NCBI GenBank assembly: GCA_964626405.1
Contig: CAZVFE010000004.1
Location: 1 to 48,871 of the forward strand
Direction of reading: 5' to 3'
DNA from: CAZVFE01 sp964626405
Lineage (GTDB): Bacteria; Bacteroidota; Bacteroidia; Cytophagales; Spirosomataceae
Length of the DNA stretch: 48,871 nt
Numbering within the stretch: position 1 is the first letter of the stretch; every line of letters begins with the position of its first letter. Made by a program: the position numbers and the translations under genes. Shown one piece after another: positions 33,186-40,891 of the stretch. A model generated the notes under the pieces. That model made no database searches. It was not told the DNA's origin and worked only from the letters and a program-made list of their open reading frames with translations.

Positions 33186-34168
33186 TGAGATTGGCACTTG
33201 TCATATTAAATTTTAATACGAGGAATTTCCTTGAGGAATATTTACCTAAGGTCATTGAATTTTCTCCTCAGGCTGAAATTTATGTAATTGATAATGGATC
33301 GTGGGATGATTCTGTAGAATATTTAAATAAAAATTTCCCAGAGATTTCCCTGGTAAAATTAACCAAAAATTTGGGCTTTGCTGGAGGGTATCAAGAAGGG
33401 CTAAAGTCAATAAATTCAGACTGGTATTTATTATTAAATTCCGATGTTCTTCCTTCAAAAAATTGGTTGGAACCTTTAATCAATTATGTAAAAGATAAAC
33501 CTATCGTCAAGGTGGTTCAGCCTTATTTATATACGATAGAGAATGAGTCTAAGTTTGAGTACGCAGGGGCAGCAGGAGGTTTTTGGGATTATTTAGGCTA
33601 TCCATTTTGTAGGGGGAGAGTGTTTCAAAATCTAGAAATGGATGAAGGGCAATACCCTTCAGGAAAAATTGGATGGGCAACCGGCGCGGCATTGATGATA
33701 GATTCAAAGGTTTATTGGGAGTCTGGAGGGCTAGATACTTATTTCTTTGCCCACATGGAAGAAATCGATTTATGCTGGAGAGTTCAAAGGATGGGATATG
33801 AAATACATGCAGTATCTGAATCTAAGGTTCAACATGTAGGAGGAGGAACCCTTCAGGTAGGGTCACCTATGAAAACCTATCTAAATTTTCGAAATAATTT
33901 AATATTATTATTTAAAAATCTTCCATTATTACATTTTTTGCCTGTTTTAATGGCTCGATTGATTTTAGATGGAGTAGCTGGACTAAAATTTTTATTAGAA
34001 GGTAATCCAAAACATTGTCTGGCAATAATTCATGCCCATTTCGGATTTTATTCTTATGCTTTATTCCAGAAAAAAGAAAAATACACCTTTAAAAAGAGGG
34101 GAAAAATAACTTTCTTTAAAGGTTTTATTTTATTAAAATACTTTGGAGGAAGGAAAATAAAATTATAA
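33185..34168 (+). CDS. Glycosyltransferase family 2 protein
   Basis: The 327-residue protein has a GT2 GT-A fold: LVILNFNTRNFLEEYLP at the N-terminus, then VIDNGSWDDSVEYL, KNLGFAGGYQEGL and LLNSDVLPSKNWLEPL with the Asp of the DxD-like motif. GWATGAALMIDSKVYWESGG and EEIDLCWRVQRMGYEIH are the acceptor-side motifs seen in rhamnosyl-type transferases (WbbL-like). The C-terminus has a membrane-associated basic region (KKREKYTF type). It probably adds a sugar to a surface polysaccharide or glycolipid. It is coupled to the permease gene by one base. Donor and acceptor are unknown. Confidence 0.87.
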   Translation: MRLALVILNFNTRNFLEEYLPKVIEFSPQAEIYVIDNGSWDDSVEYLNKNFPEISLVKLTKNLGFAGGYQEGLKSINSDWYLLLNSDVLPSKNWLEPLINYVKDKPIVKVVQPYLYTIENESKFEYAGAAGGFWDYLGYPFCRGRVFQNLEMDEGQYPSGKIGWATGAALMIDSKVYWESGGLDTYFFAHMEEIDLCWRVQRMGYEIHAVSESKVQHVGGGTLQVGSPMKTYLNFRNNLILLFKNLPLLHFLPVLMARLILDGVAGLKFLLEGNPKHCLAIIHAHFGFYSYALFQKKEKYTFKKRGKITFFKGFILLKYFGGRKIKL

Positions 34169-34384
34169 ATCCCAAACAGAAGGATGATATCTTTCTCTCA
34201 GATATTTTCTGATATTCATCCAAAATGCTAATACCATATAAATAATCACTGGAGAACCCAAGGTAAAGAAAGATGCGTAGATGAAATAAAGTCTTATTCT
34301 ATTGGAAGAAATTTTGAATTTTTCTCCAATTTTCTGGCAAACTCCAAAAGCTTGATATTCAATTAGATACTTAATTTTTTCCAT
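34163..34384 (-). CDS. Mini PspC-domain membrane protein
   Basis: The 73-residue product consists almost wholly of a PspC-like domain: GVCQKIGEKFKISSNRIRLYFIYASFF, followed by a hydrophobic segment (TLGSPVIIYMVLAFWM), and a basic-aromatic tail. Full PspC proteins are membrane partners of the phage-shock response and are found in stress-sensing systems. There is no second domain here. It overlaps the 3' end of the glycosyltransferase gene by six bases on the opposite strand and has its own promoter box. Role unknown, probably envelope-stress related. Confidence 0.75.
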   Translation of the reverse strand: MEKIKYLIEYQAFGVCQKIGEKFKISSNRIRLYFIYASFFTLGSPVIIYMVLAFWMNIRKYLRERYHPSVWDL

Positions 34385-34436
34385 TTTAAAATTTTTCTAT
34401 AAAATTTAGAACAATTTTTTGCAGCGATTGTTATAG

Positions 34437-34444
34437 CAAAAGTA
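34437..34444 (-). promoter_or_regulatory. -7 promoter box of the PspC-like gene
   Basis: The minus strand reads TACTTTTG, matching TAnnTTTG, 52 bases before the ATG at 34384. The implied leader of roughly 48 bases contains a short AACAAT/ATTGTT hairpin. Confidence 0.45.
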
Positions 34445-34505
34445 GGTATTTCAAAGAAATTTACCTAAAAATATGAGTTTATTGTTAAATAAGTTCATTA
34501 ATAAG

Positions 34506-34535
34506 TTGTAATCTGAATATTTTTAATTAGTTTTG
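34506..34535 (+). promoter_or_regulatory. Promoter of the cold-shock gene (-33 TTG and -7 box)
   Basis: TAGTTTTG (34528-34535) matches TAnnTTTG. TTG (34506-34508) lies 19 bases upstream, the expected -33 spacing. The start codon is 143 bases downstream of the box, so this promoter gives an unusually long leader for this genome region. Confidence 0.6.
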
Positions 34536-34539
34536 AACC

Positions 34540-34678
34540 GTCGAAAGAGAATTAATTTATTAGACCATTGACATACTAAAAATTTTCCAAGCCATCCACT
34601 AGGCGATTTTCAGTTTAACAGTCAGTTATTTAATGACTTAAAATTCTTTCCTCGAATGAATTTTTAATTTTTTTTATT
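34540..34678 (+). promoter_or_regulatory. Long 5' untranslated region of the cold-shock gene
   Basis: About 139 bases lie between the predicted transcription start and ATG 34679, against 5-45 bases for other genes here. A hairpin AGTCA (34620-34624)/TGACT (34634-34638) and a weaker GCC/GGC pair are visible, followed by a T/A-rich stretch before the ATG. Long structured leaders control cspA-type genes by temperature. Here that is inferred from position and length. Confidence 0.45.
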
Positions 34679-34873
34679 ATGCAAACTGGAGTAGTTAAGT
34701 TTTTCAACCAATCTAAAGGATTTGGTTTTATTGTCGATGACAAAACTGGTAAGGACATTTTTGTTCACATTACCGCATTAAATGGAATTTCTTTAAATGA
34801 GAACGATCCTGTTACATTTGAAGTAGTTGAAGGTAAAAGAGGCCTTAACGCAGCGAATGTTCAAAAATCATAA
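34679..34873 (+). CDS. Cold-shock protein (CspA family)
   Basis: The 64-residue protein is one cold-shock domain with both RNA-binding motifs: KGFGFI (RNP1) and DIFVHIT (RNP2), the latter with Ile in the place of the common Val-His-F. It binds single-stranded nucleic acid and acts as an RNA chaperone. QTGVVKFFNQSKGFGFIV is the standard N-terminus. It stands alone between a promoter with a long leader and a strong terminator. Whether it is cold-induced or constitutive cannot be told. Confidence 0.95.
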   Translation: MQTGVVKFFNQSKGFGFIVDDKTGKDIFVHITALNGISLNENDPVTFEVVEGKRGLNAANVQKS

Positions 34874-34886
34874 AATGATTTAATTG

Positions 34887-34926
34887 AAAAAAAAGGTTGT
34901 TGGAGGGATCCAGCAACCTTTTTTTA
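34887..34926. terminator. Terminator between the cold-shock gene and the zinc metallopeptidase
   Basis: AGGTTGTTGG (34894-34903) pairs with CCAGCAACCT (34910-34919) with one G-U pair and a six-base loop. A-run and T-run flanks make it usable in both directions. Confidence 0.88.
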
Positions 34927-34950
34927 TTTATTTCAATTTTTAAGGATGAT

Positions 34951-35634
34951 TTAGTCTCTTCTATTCAAGATAGAGACATAATATAATAATTGAGCTAACA
35001 TACCTAGGGCTGCTGCTACATAAGTCATTGCTGCCCACCATAAAGCATCTTTAGACATTGCAAATTCAGAGTTAGTCACTACGCCATTATCCTTAATCCA
35101 TTTTAATGCACGATTTGAAGCATCAAATTCAACAGGGAGTGTAATGAAACTAAAGAGTGTTGCCACAGCGAACATTGCTACTCCAATAGTTAATAATGTT
35201 GCGTTTCCTGAAGAATAAATTACAAACATTCCAATCATCAAGAAAATTGGCATAATTCCACTCACTGCAGAAAGCATTGGCACCATGGCTGATCTAAATT
35301 GAAGAAAGGAATATGCCGTAGCATGTTGAACTGCATGGCCACATTCGTGGGCTGCCACAGCCGCTGCTGCCGCATTTCTTCCATAATATACGTCTTCAGA
35401 TAAATTAACCGTCTTTTTTGATGGGTCATAATGGTCTGTTAATCTTCCTCCAACATGAATAATTTGTACATCATAAATTCCGTTGTCGTGAAGCATTTTC
35501 TCGGCAATCTCGGCACCAGAAAGTCCAGATTCTAATGGAATCTTGGCGTATTCTTTAAATTTTGATTTTAATCGTCCTGAAATAATCATGCCAATAACGG
35601 CAAAAATGATTCCTAAAAAATAAATTCCTGTCAT
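34951..35634 (-). CDS. Membrane zinc metallopeptidase (YugP type)
   Basis: The 227-residue inner-membrane protein has an N-terminal hydrophobic segment, the zinc motif AAHECGHAVQHA (HExxH-type, His-Glu-x-x-His), and three more hydrophobic stretches (MVPMLSAVSGIMPIFLM, then ATLLTIGVAMFAVATLF, then the C-terminal end). LPVEFDASNRALKWI is a conserved block of the YugP/neutral zinc metallopeptidase family, COG2738 as I recall. Substrate unknown. It overlaps rfaE2 by four bases (ATGA), forming an operon with rfaE2 and the flippase-like gene. Confidence 0.88.
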   Translation of the reverse strand: MTGIYFLGIIFAVIGMIISGRLKSKFKEYAKIPLESGLSGAEIAEKMLHDNGIYDVQIIHVGGRLTDHYDPSKKTVNLSEDVYYGRNAAAAAVAAHECGHAVQHATAYSFLQFRSAMVPMLSAVSGIMPIFLMIGMFVIYSSGNATLLTIGVAMFAVATLFSFITLPVEFDASNRALKWIKDNGVVTNSEFAMSKDALWWAAMTYVAAALGMLAQLLYYVSILNRRD

Positions 35635-36107
35635 TGTTGTATTTTATTAATTATTGTTGTTGTAGAGTAATTTGGTACAAATTCAATTGTTTCCACTTTT
35701 CCGCCGTTTGCTAAGACTTCTTTTGCTCCAACGATATTTTCAATGGAATAATCGCCTCCTTTAATTAAAACGTTTGGTTCTAAATTTAGTATTAAATTTA
35801 AGGGAGTTTCTTCAGAAAAAATAATTACCATATCAATAAATTCCAAGGCAGCTAATACTCTTGCTCTAGCCATTTCAGAGTTGATGGGTCTTGATTCTCC
35901 TTTTAATTGCCTTACGGAAGAATCAGAATTTAGTCCTAGAATTAATTTATCCCCTTTTTCTTTCGCTTTTTCTAAATAATCCACATGGCCTAAATGTAAA
36001 ATATCAAAACAGCCATTCGTAAAAACAACGGATTGGTTTTCTGATTTCCAATGTTTTCTAAGGTTGATTGCTTGTTCTAAATTAAGAATTTTCTTTGCTG
36101 TTTTCAA
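35631..36107 (-). CDS. rfaE2: D-glycero-beta-D-manno-heptose 1-phosphate adenylyltransferase
   Basis: The 158-residue protein is a stand-alone version of the C-terminal domain of HldE and transfers AMP to heptose 1-phosphate, giving ADP-heptose for the LPS inner core. The nucleotidyltransferase motif VFTNGCFDILHLGHVDYLEKA includes the HxGH signature (HLGH). LGLNSDSSVRQLKGESRP and VLIKGGDYSIENIVGA follow, as in RfaE2. The other half (the kinase) is not fused here. It overlaps the upstream gene by 26 bases and the downstream peptidase by four. Confidence 0.93.
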   Translation of the reverse strand: MKTAKKILNLEQAINLRKHWKSENQSVVFTNGCFDILHLGHVDYLEKAKEKGDKLILGLNSDSSVRQLKGESRPINSEMARARVLAALEFIDMVIIFSEETPLNLILNLEPNVLIKGGDYSIENIVGAKEVLANGGKVETIEFVPNYSTTTIINKIQQ

Positions 36108-37086
36108 TTTCTTTCTTTTTATGAATAAGGGTATAAATTAAACCTATACTTCCAAATAACAAAATTGTAACCATTTGTGTTCCATGAAAAAATGTGGCAA
36201 GGGCAAATCCATCTTTAGAGTTAATGCTAAAAAATACGAGAGCAGCTGCCACTAAACCATGATAAGATCCAATTCCACCTTGTGTTGGAATGACCATCCC
36301 AATGGTTCCCATAGTAAAGGTCGTGAGTACGACGGTCCATCCAAGATCTTTGGTGAGATCAAAGGCTTTGAATAGAAAATATGTTCCCAAAAAATAAGAG
36401 ATCCAAATGATTAGGGAGTAAAAGATAAAAAGGCCTATTTTATTCACTTTGGTAATAGAAAATAAACCTTCCGAAAATCCAGATAAATATTTTCCAACGA
36501 ATGGCAGTTTTTCTAATTTTTCGGTCGTGAATTCTCCGTTTTGGCTAATTAATCTCCAGCCAATAAATATCAGGACAATAAAAAATAAAACTATGGTAAT
36601 GACAAGAATGGCATTATCATGAAGATTAAATTCTGGGAAAAAATTTTCTTTTATTGGTTCAAAACTAAAAATTACAGCTAGAATAAATAGTCCGAGCATT
36701 CCAAATAAATCAGCAATTCTTTCGGTAATTACAGTTCCAAAAGATTTGTCCACTGGAATTTGATTGGTTTTGTTTAAACTAACACATCGAGAAAATTCCC
36801 CAAGTCTAGGAATTAAAAAGCTAGCTAAATAGCCGATCATTACGGCCATAAAACTTGAAATAGCGCTAGGGTGAAAATCAAGGGAATTTAGTAATTGATT
36901 CCATCTAAGACCTCTAATTACATGTGCAAATAATCCAATTAAGATGGATGCTAGAACCCAAAAATAATTTGCTTGGTAAAAATAATGAATAATGAGTGAC
37001 CAATTTACTCCAGAAGAAGTAAATGACCAATAAAGCAGTGCTACTGCAATTAGAGTGGAAAGGGAATATTTTATAAACTTTTTCAA
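36082..37086 (-). CDS. Flippase-like membrane protein (LPG synthase transmembrane/UPF0104 family)
   Basis: The protein has eight or so hydrophobic segments and no soluble domain. LASFLIPRLGEFSRCV and the central TERIADLFGMLGL match the lysylphosphatidylglycerol synthase transmembrane family, as does QGGIGSYHGLVAAAL near the C-terminus. I place the start at TTG 37086 (MKKFIKYSLSTLIAVALL), preceded by AAGGA. The more upstream TTG at 37110 lies in the -7 promoter box. The 334-residue length fits. Members lacking the synthase domain are thought to act in lipid or glycolipid translocation; that is family-based. It leads an operon with rfaE2 and the zinc metallopeptidase. Confidence 0.82.
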   Translation of the reverse strand: MKKFIKYSLSTLIAVALLYWSFTSSGVNWSLIIHYFYQANYFWVLASILIGLFAHVIRGLRWNQLLNSLDFHPSAISSFMAVMIGYLASFLIPRLGEFSRCVSLNKTNQIPVDKSFGTVITERIADLFGMLGLFILAVIFSFEPIKENFFPEFNLHDNAILVITIVLFFIVLIFIGWRLISQNGEFTTEKLEKLPFVGKYLSGFSEGLFSITKVNKIGLFIFYSLIIWISYFLGTYFLFKAFDLTKDLGWTVVLTTFTMGTIGMVIPTQGGIGSYHGLVAAALVFFSINSKDGFALATFFHGTQMVTILLFGSIGLIYTLIHKKKEIENSKENS

Positions 37087-37107
37087 ATGATAATCCTTGG
37101 TAATTTT

Positions 37108-37115
37108 CAAAATTA
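37108..37115 (-). promoter_or_regulatory. -7 promoter box of the flippase-rfaE2-peptidase operon
   Basis: The minus strand reads TAATTTTG, matching TAnnTTTG. It covers the in-frame TTG at 37110 and lies 21 bases before TTG 37086, which supports the shorter protein. Confidence 0.5.
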
Positions 37116-37157
37116 AATTAAAATCTTAGAATATGAGGAAATTTCAGTTATTTTTTA

Positions 37158-37165
37158 TAAATTTG
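37158..37165 (+). promoter_or_regulatory. -7 promoter box of the GT5-type gene
   Basis: TAAATTTG matches TAnnTTTG, 48 bases before the ATG at 37214, predicting a leader of about 44 bases. It is divergent to the flippase operon promoter. Confidence 0.55.
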
Positions 37166-37213
37166 CACTTTCTTATGTATTTGTAGGAATAAGATTAACC
37201 AAATAAAAAAATA

Positions 37214-38011
37214 ATGAGGATACTGTACGTTTCAAGCGAGGTAGACCCCTTTTTAAACACTTCAAAGATAGCTGAATTCGTAAGAAATCTGCCTTCTGCA
37301 CTTCAAGATAGAGGAATTGAAATTAGAATTTTAGTTCCACGTTTCGGAGTGATTAATGAAAGAAAAAATCGTTTACACGAGGTTGTTAGACTTTCAGGTT
37401 CAACAATCCCTGTAGGGGAGGAGGATAAGCCATTGACGATCAAAGTGGCTTCAATTCCATCTGCCAAATTACAAGTTTATTTCATTGATAATGAAGACTA
37501 TTTCCATCGAAAAGTAACTTTGAGAGATAAAGATGGTAAGTTTATCGACGATAACCATGAGCGTGCATTCTTCTTTTGTAAAGGAGCCTTAGAGACTGTA
37601 ATTAGATTAGGTTGGTCGCCAGATATTATCCATTGTAACGATTGGATGGCAGCCTTGATACCATTATATATTGAAAAACATTTTAAGACTCATCCTGTGT
37701 TAAAAGATGTTAAGACTGTATTCACCCCTCACAATACCTTATTTGATTTTACGTTTTCAGATGAGGAATTATTAGAAAAGGCTCGAATCGGTGACATTTC
37801 AGATGAGGATTTAGCTCTATTAAGTCCAGGTGATTATGCATCATTTTTAAGAATTGGTGCGAATTACGCCAATAAAGTAATAACCCTAGATACCGCCAAT
37901 GAAGTGGCTAAATCAATTGCAGATGAATTCCAAAGTAAAACGCATTCAAATATTTCAGAAAATGACATCGATTTCTTCGAAAAATTTTATTTGGAATTGG
38001 TGGGCAACTAA
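37214..38011 (+). CDS. Glycogen/starch synthase-like protein, GT5 N-terminal domain only
   Basis: At 265 residues this is only the N-terminal GT5 catalytic half. MRILYVSSEVDPFLNTSKIAEFVRNLP aligns with the synthase start where KTGGL normally sits, but reads LNTSKIAEF. GWSPDIIHCNDWMAALIPLY and VFTPHNTLFDF are the family's HCHDW- and TVHN-like motifs. The C-terminal Rossmann domain that holds the ADP-glucose site is absent, so classical glycogen synthase activity is doubtful. Similar short forms are common in Bacteroidota and usually lie next to DUF4270 and panC. panC is not seen here. The 3' end overlaps the DUF4270 start by about 50 bases. Confidence 0.82.
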   Translation: MRILYVSSEVDPFLNTSKIAEFVRNLPSALQDRGIEIRILVPRFGVINERKNRLHEVVRLSGSTIPVGEEDKPLTIKVASIPSAKLQVYFIDNEDYFHRKVTLRDKDGKFIDDNHERAFFFCKGALETVIRLGWSPDIIHCNDWMAALIPLYIEKHFKTHPVLKDVKTVFTPHNTLFDFTFSDEELLEKARIGDISDEDLALLSPGDYASFLRIGANYANKVITLDTANEVAKSIADEFQSKTHSNISENDIDFFEKFYLELVGN

Positions 38012-39344
38012 AATAGTTTTTGCTTTAATCTTTTTTACATCTTGTAGTACTCCAAAAGAAATTGGTTCTGAACTTTTTTCTGTAGAAGTAGGCGTAAATT
38101 ATACAGATTCAATTACCGTAGAATCCTCTACTGTTTTATTAGATTCCATATATGGAGATCATTCAAATGTTTTACTTTTAGGTTCTTACTCACGTCCGGA
38201 CATTGGAACTATTGAATCAAGTTTTTATTCACAGATCTCAAATACAGACAGTATCAATGCTGATGCAAATTCAATCTATAAATCCTTTAAAATGGGTTTA
38301 GTATATTCATTTTATATTGGCGATTCTACCAAGACTCAATCCTTTACTATTCATCAATTAACAGATACACTGGATATTCGTAAGTCTTATTTAACCACCG
38401 AAGAGGTAGGATATGATCCAAACCCTTTGGCATCCATAAATTTCAAACCGAATATTTATAAATATCGTACTGCTATAGGTGATACCTTAATATATGATAC
38501 CTTATATGTAGATCTAACCAATACCGCTTTCGGACAAAAAATGTTTGATTACTACAAAAAGACCGATGTGTCTGCCGGAGGATATCGTTTTAGACAAGAT
38601 TTTAAGGGATTATATTTTAAGACCAATAATGCCGATAAAGCTTCTTCTATTGTATCCTTTAATCCAGGTACTTCGGTATTCCAATTATCCTATCTTAAGG
38701 CACCTGCTGACACAACAGAGAAAAAAATCACATTCTACTTTGCTCTAAACGATTTTTTTGGGAATGAAACCCAAACAAGGAATGCCGTTATAAAATTGGA
38801 TAGATCTCAATCTTATATTAATAACCTCGTAACCAAGGGTTCTACTCTTAAATCAGCCGATACGCGTCATATGACCTTTGTTTCTTCTGCCGCAAAATTA
38901 GGTACAATCATTAATTTGCCTTATTTAAGCGAGCTTGCAAAGGATAAAAATATTGCAATTAATAAGGCGGAATTAATTGTTCCAATTGTGGAAGGATTTG
39001 ATTTGAATTTTATGATGTCTACCATGAATTTGGCTAAATTAAATTCAGATAATACTTTAAAAAATGTAAATGGATCGATAGTGGCTATTCCGGCTGAAGG
39101 AAGTAATTCAACAATTGCTTCATCTGGTTATGATGTTCCGACGAATAGTTTTAGCTTCAATGTAACAACTCTTGTTCAAAATATAATTTCCCAAAAGGAA
39201 CCCGAAACGAAATTTGTTATATTGCCTACCATAACAACCCAACTAAATGGAAAGAATGGTTTGAAATTAATTCAACCGACTTATGCGGCAATTAATTCCA
39301 CCAAAATTAAATTAAAGGTTTATTATTCTTATATCCCTAAATAG
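37962..39344 (+). CDS. DUF4270 lipoprotein
   Basis: I start at ATG 37962 so that a lipoprotein signal forms: basic/aromatic N-terminus, hydrophobic KIVFALIFFTSCS with lipobox Cys at residue 29. EIGSELFSVEVGVNYTDSITV followed by VESSTVLLDSIYG and NVLLLGSYSRPDIGTIES matches DUF4270. The mature protein is beta-rich and should be exported and anchored. It overlaps the upstream gene by 50 bases in another frame, an unusually long overlap for this window. Family function is unknown. The genomic link to the GT5-type gene is recurrent in my memory of Bacteroidota. Confidence 0.85.
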   Translation: MTSISSKNFIWNWWATKIVFALIFFTSCSTPKEIGSELFSVEVGVNYTDSITVESSTVLLDSIYGDHSNVLLLGSYSRPDIGTIESSFYSQISNTDSINADANSIYKSFKMGLVYSFYIGDSTKTQSFTIHQLTDTLDIRKSYLTTEEVGYDPNPLASINFKPNIYKYRTAIGDTLIYDTLYVDLTNTAFGQKMFDYYKKTDVSAGGYRFRQDFKGLYFKTNNADKASSIVSFNPGTSVFQLSYLKAPADTTEKKITFYFALNDFFGNETQTRNAVIKLDRSQSYINNLVTKGSTLKSADTRHMTFVSSAAKLGTIINLPYLSELAKDKNIAINKAELIVPIVEGFDLNFMMSTMNLAKLNSDNTLKNVNGSIVAIPAEGSNSTIASSGYDVPTNSFSFNVTTLVQNIISQKEPETKFVILPTITTQLNGKNGLKLIQPTYAAINSTKIKLKVYYSYIPK

Positions 39345-40109
39345 TTAATCGGCATCTAAATGGAAGGGGAATTTTTCTCTGAATCTCACTAAATTCTTTT
39401 TATTGAGTTCTACGAAAATTATAGCTTCTTTTTCTGTAGTTTCATTTAATGGTTTGCCGTCATATTGAAATACTTCGGAATGACCATTGTATTTTGTTTG
39501 CATTCCATCAATTCCAATAATATTTACTCCAGCGATATAGGCCTGATTTTCTACTGCTCTTGCAGGTAAGAGACTTTTCCATGCTCTAATTCTTGATTTA
39601 GGCCAGTTTGCCATAAATACTGCCAAATCATAAATTAAGTGTTTATTTCTACACCAGGTTGGAAACCGAAGATCATAACAAATAAATAGCGCAATATTCC
39701 ATCCTTTATATTGAATGATTTTATTTTTTTCTCCAGGATGAAATAGATTTTTTTCATCCGATAATTGAAATAAATGTTTTTTGTCGTAGTGAAGTATTTT
39801 TCCTTCTGGAAATACCGCAATTGCTCGATTATAAATTTTTCCGGCCTCCTTACACTTAAATGATCCTATGATTAAAGCATTGGTTCGTTTTGCCATCAAC
39901 ATGGCCCATTGACAGGTTTTTCCACCCATAGGTTCCGCGGTTTCCATATTGAAATTAAAAGCCGTATTGAACATTTCTGGCAGAAGAATTATATCTGGAT
40001 GTTCTTCAATTGAACTTAATTTTTCCTCAAATTCTGCTAAATTAGCATCCACATCATCCCAAAATAATTCGGATTGAATAAGGCATAATTTTAGTGTATT
40101 AGAATCCAT
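39345..40109 (-). CDS. Nitrilase-family amidohydrolase (omega-amidase/YafV-like)
   Basis: The 254-residue enzyme has the Glu-Lys-Cys triad of the nitrilase superfamily: Glu45 (LLPEMFNTAF), Lys110 (HYDKKHLF) and Cys144 (FICYDLRFPTW). CLIQSELFWDDVDANLAEF is the usual first strand. Closest resemblance is to omega-amidase/2-oxoglutaramate amidase, which hydrolyses 2-oxoglutaramate or 2-oxosuccinamate left by transamination or methionine salvage. Its stop codon abuts that of DUF4270 on the opposite strand with no base between them. Confidence 0.85.
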   Translation of the reverse strand: MDSNTLKLCLIQSELFWDDVDANLAEFEEKLSSIEEHPDIILLPEMFNTAFNFNMETAEPMGGKTCQWAMLMAKRTNALIIGSFKCKEAGKIYNRAIAVFPEGKILHYDKKHLFQLSDEKNLFHPGEKNKIIQYKGWNIALFICYDLRFPTWCRNKHLIYDLAVFMANWPKSRIRAWKSLLPARAVENQAYIAGVNIIGIDGMQTKYNGHSEVFQYDGKPLNETTEKEAIIFVELNKKNLVRFREKFPFHLDAD

Positions 40110-40129
40110 AATAATTAATTTACCTAGGA

Positions 40130-40801
40130 TTAATTTACAACTTTTTTGAAATAATTTTCAAGGGAGCCCGATTTTTTTATCTCTGAAATAGATTCGTTTG
40201 CCACAAGATTTCCTTGATGAATAATCAGCACTCGATCACAAATTGCTTCAACTTCTGATAAAATATGGCTAGAAAATAAGATGGTTTTATTGTAGGAAAT
40301 ATTTTTTATTAACTGACGAATTTCCTCCATTTGTAAGGGGTCTAGTCCAGAGGTAGGTTCATCCAAAATCAATATTTCTGGATCATTTAAAATCGCTTGC
40401 GCAATACCAACTCTTTGTTTATAACCTTTCGATAATTCTTTGATTTTTTTATTTTCTTCTTTAGTTAAATTCGTAAGTTGAATGACCTCAGGAATTCGTA
40501 GGTTTAACTGTTGTTTTGTCATACCCTTTAAATGCCCAATATAATTCAAGAATTCCTTTATATACATATCAAAATAAAGAGGATTTTGTTCGGATAGATA
40601 ACCTATTTTAGCGGTTTCTACTTTTATTTCTCCTTCATCTGGATTTAAAAGGCCCATGATCATTTTCAAGGTTGTAGATTTTCCTGCACCATTTGGTCCT
40701 AGGAAGCCGACAATTTCAGATGGTTGAATGGAGAAACTTAAAGAATTTACTGAAATTTGGCTACCAAAGGATTTTTTTATTTCTTTTACCTCAATGTTCA
40801 T
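40130..40801 (-). CDS. ABC transporter ATPase subunit (GldA-like)
   Basis: The 223-residue cytosolic protein has Walker A GPNGAGKST (residues 35-43), signature ELSKGYKQRVGIAQAI (variant LSKGY), and Walker B LILDEPTSGLDP. It is of the DrrA/NatA/GldA export type, where the permease is separate. GldA of gliding bacteria is longer (about 300 residues) and co-occurs with GldF and GldG; no permease gene is next to this one. The role is therefore unassigned, and a link to gliding is possible but unproven. It has its own promoter box, divergent from ribBA. Confidence 0.85.
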   Translation of the reverse strand: MNIEVKEIKKSFGSQISVNSLSFSIQPSEIVGFLGPNGAGKSTTLKMIMGLLNPDEGEIKVETAKIGYLSEQNPLYFDMYIKEFLNYIGHLKGMTKQQLNLRIPEVIQLTNLTKEENKKIKELSKGYKQRVGIAQAILNDPEILILDEPTSGLDPLQMEEIRQLIKNISYNKTILFSSHILSEVEAICDRVLIIHQGNLVANESISEIKKSGSLENYFKKVVN

Positions 40802-40822
40802 GAATAGACAAAATGATATTTA

Positions 40823-40830
40823 CAAATGTA
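40823..40830 (-). promoter_or_regulatory. -7 promoter box of the ABC ATPase gene
   Basis: The minus strand reads TACATTTG, matching TAnnTTTG, 21 bases before the ATG at 40801. The box lies back to back with the ribBA box. Confidence 0.55.
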
Positions 40831-40852
40831 GGGATTTTGAACTATTTAATTG

Positions 40853-40860
40853 TAAATTTG
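40853..40860 (+). promoter_or_regulatory. -7 promoter box of ribBA
   Basis: TAAATTTG matches TAnnTTTG, 31 bases before the ribBA ATG. The leader is about 27 bases, too short for an FMN riboswitch. Confidence 0.6.
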
Positions 40861-40891
40861 TGTTCAGATTTATAGAGAATTCAAATTAGGT

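Noticed and set aside
40861..40891. FMN riboswitch in front of ribBA.
   Set aside because: The leader is only about 27 bases; the conserved riboswitch core needs far more.
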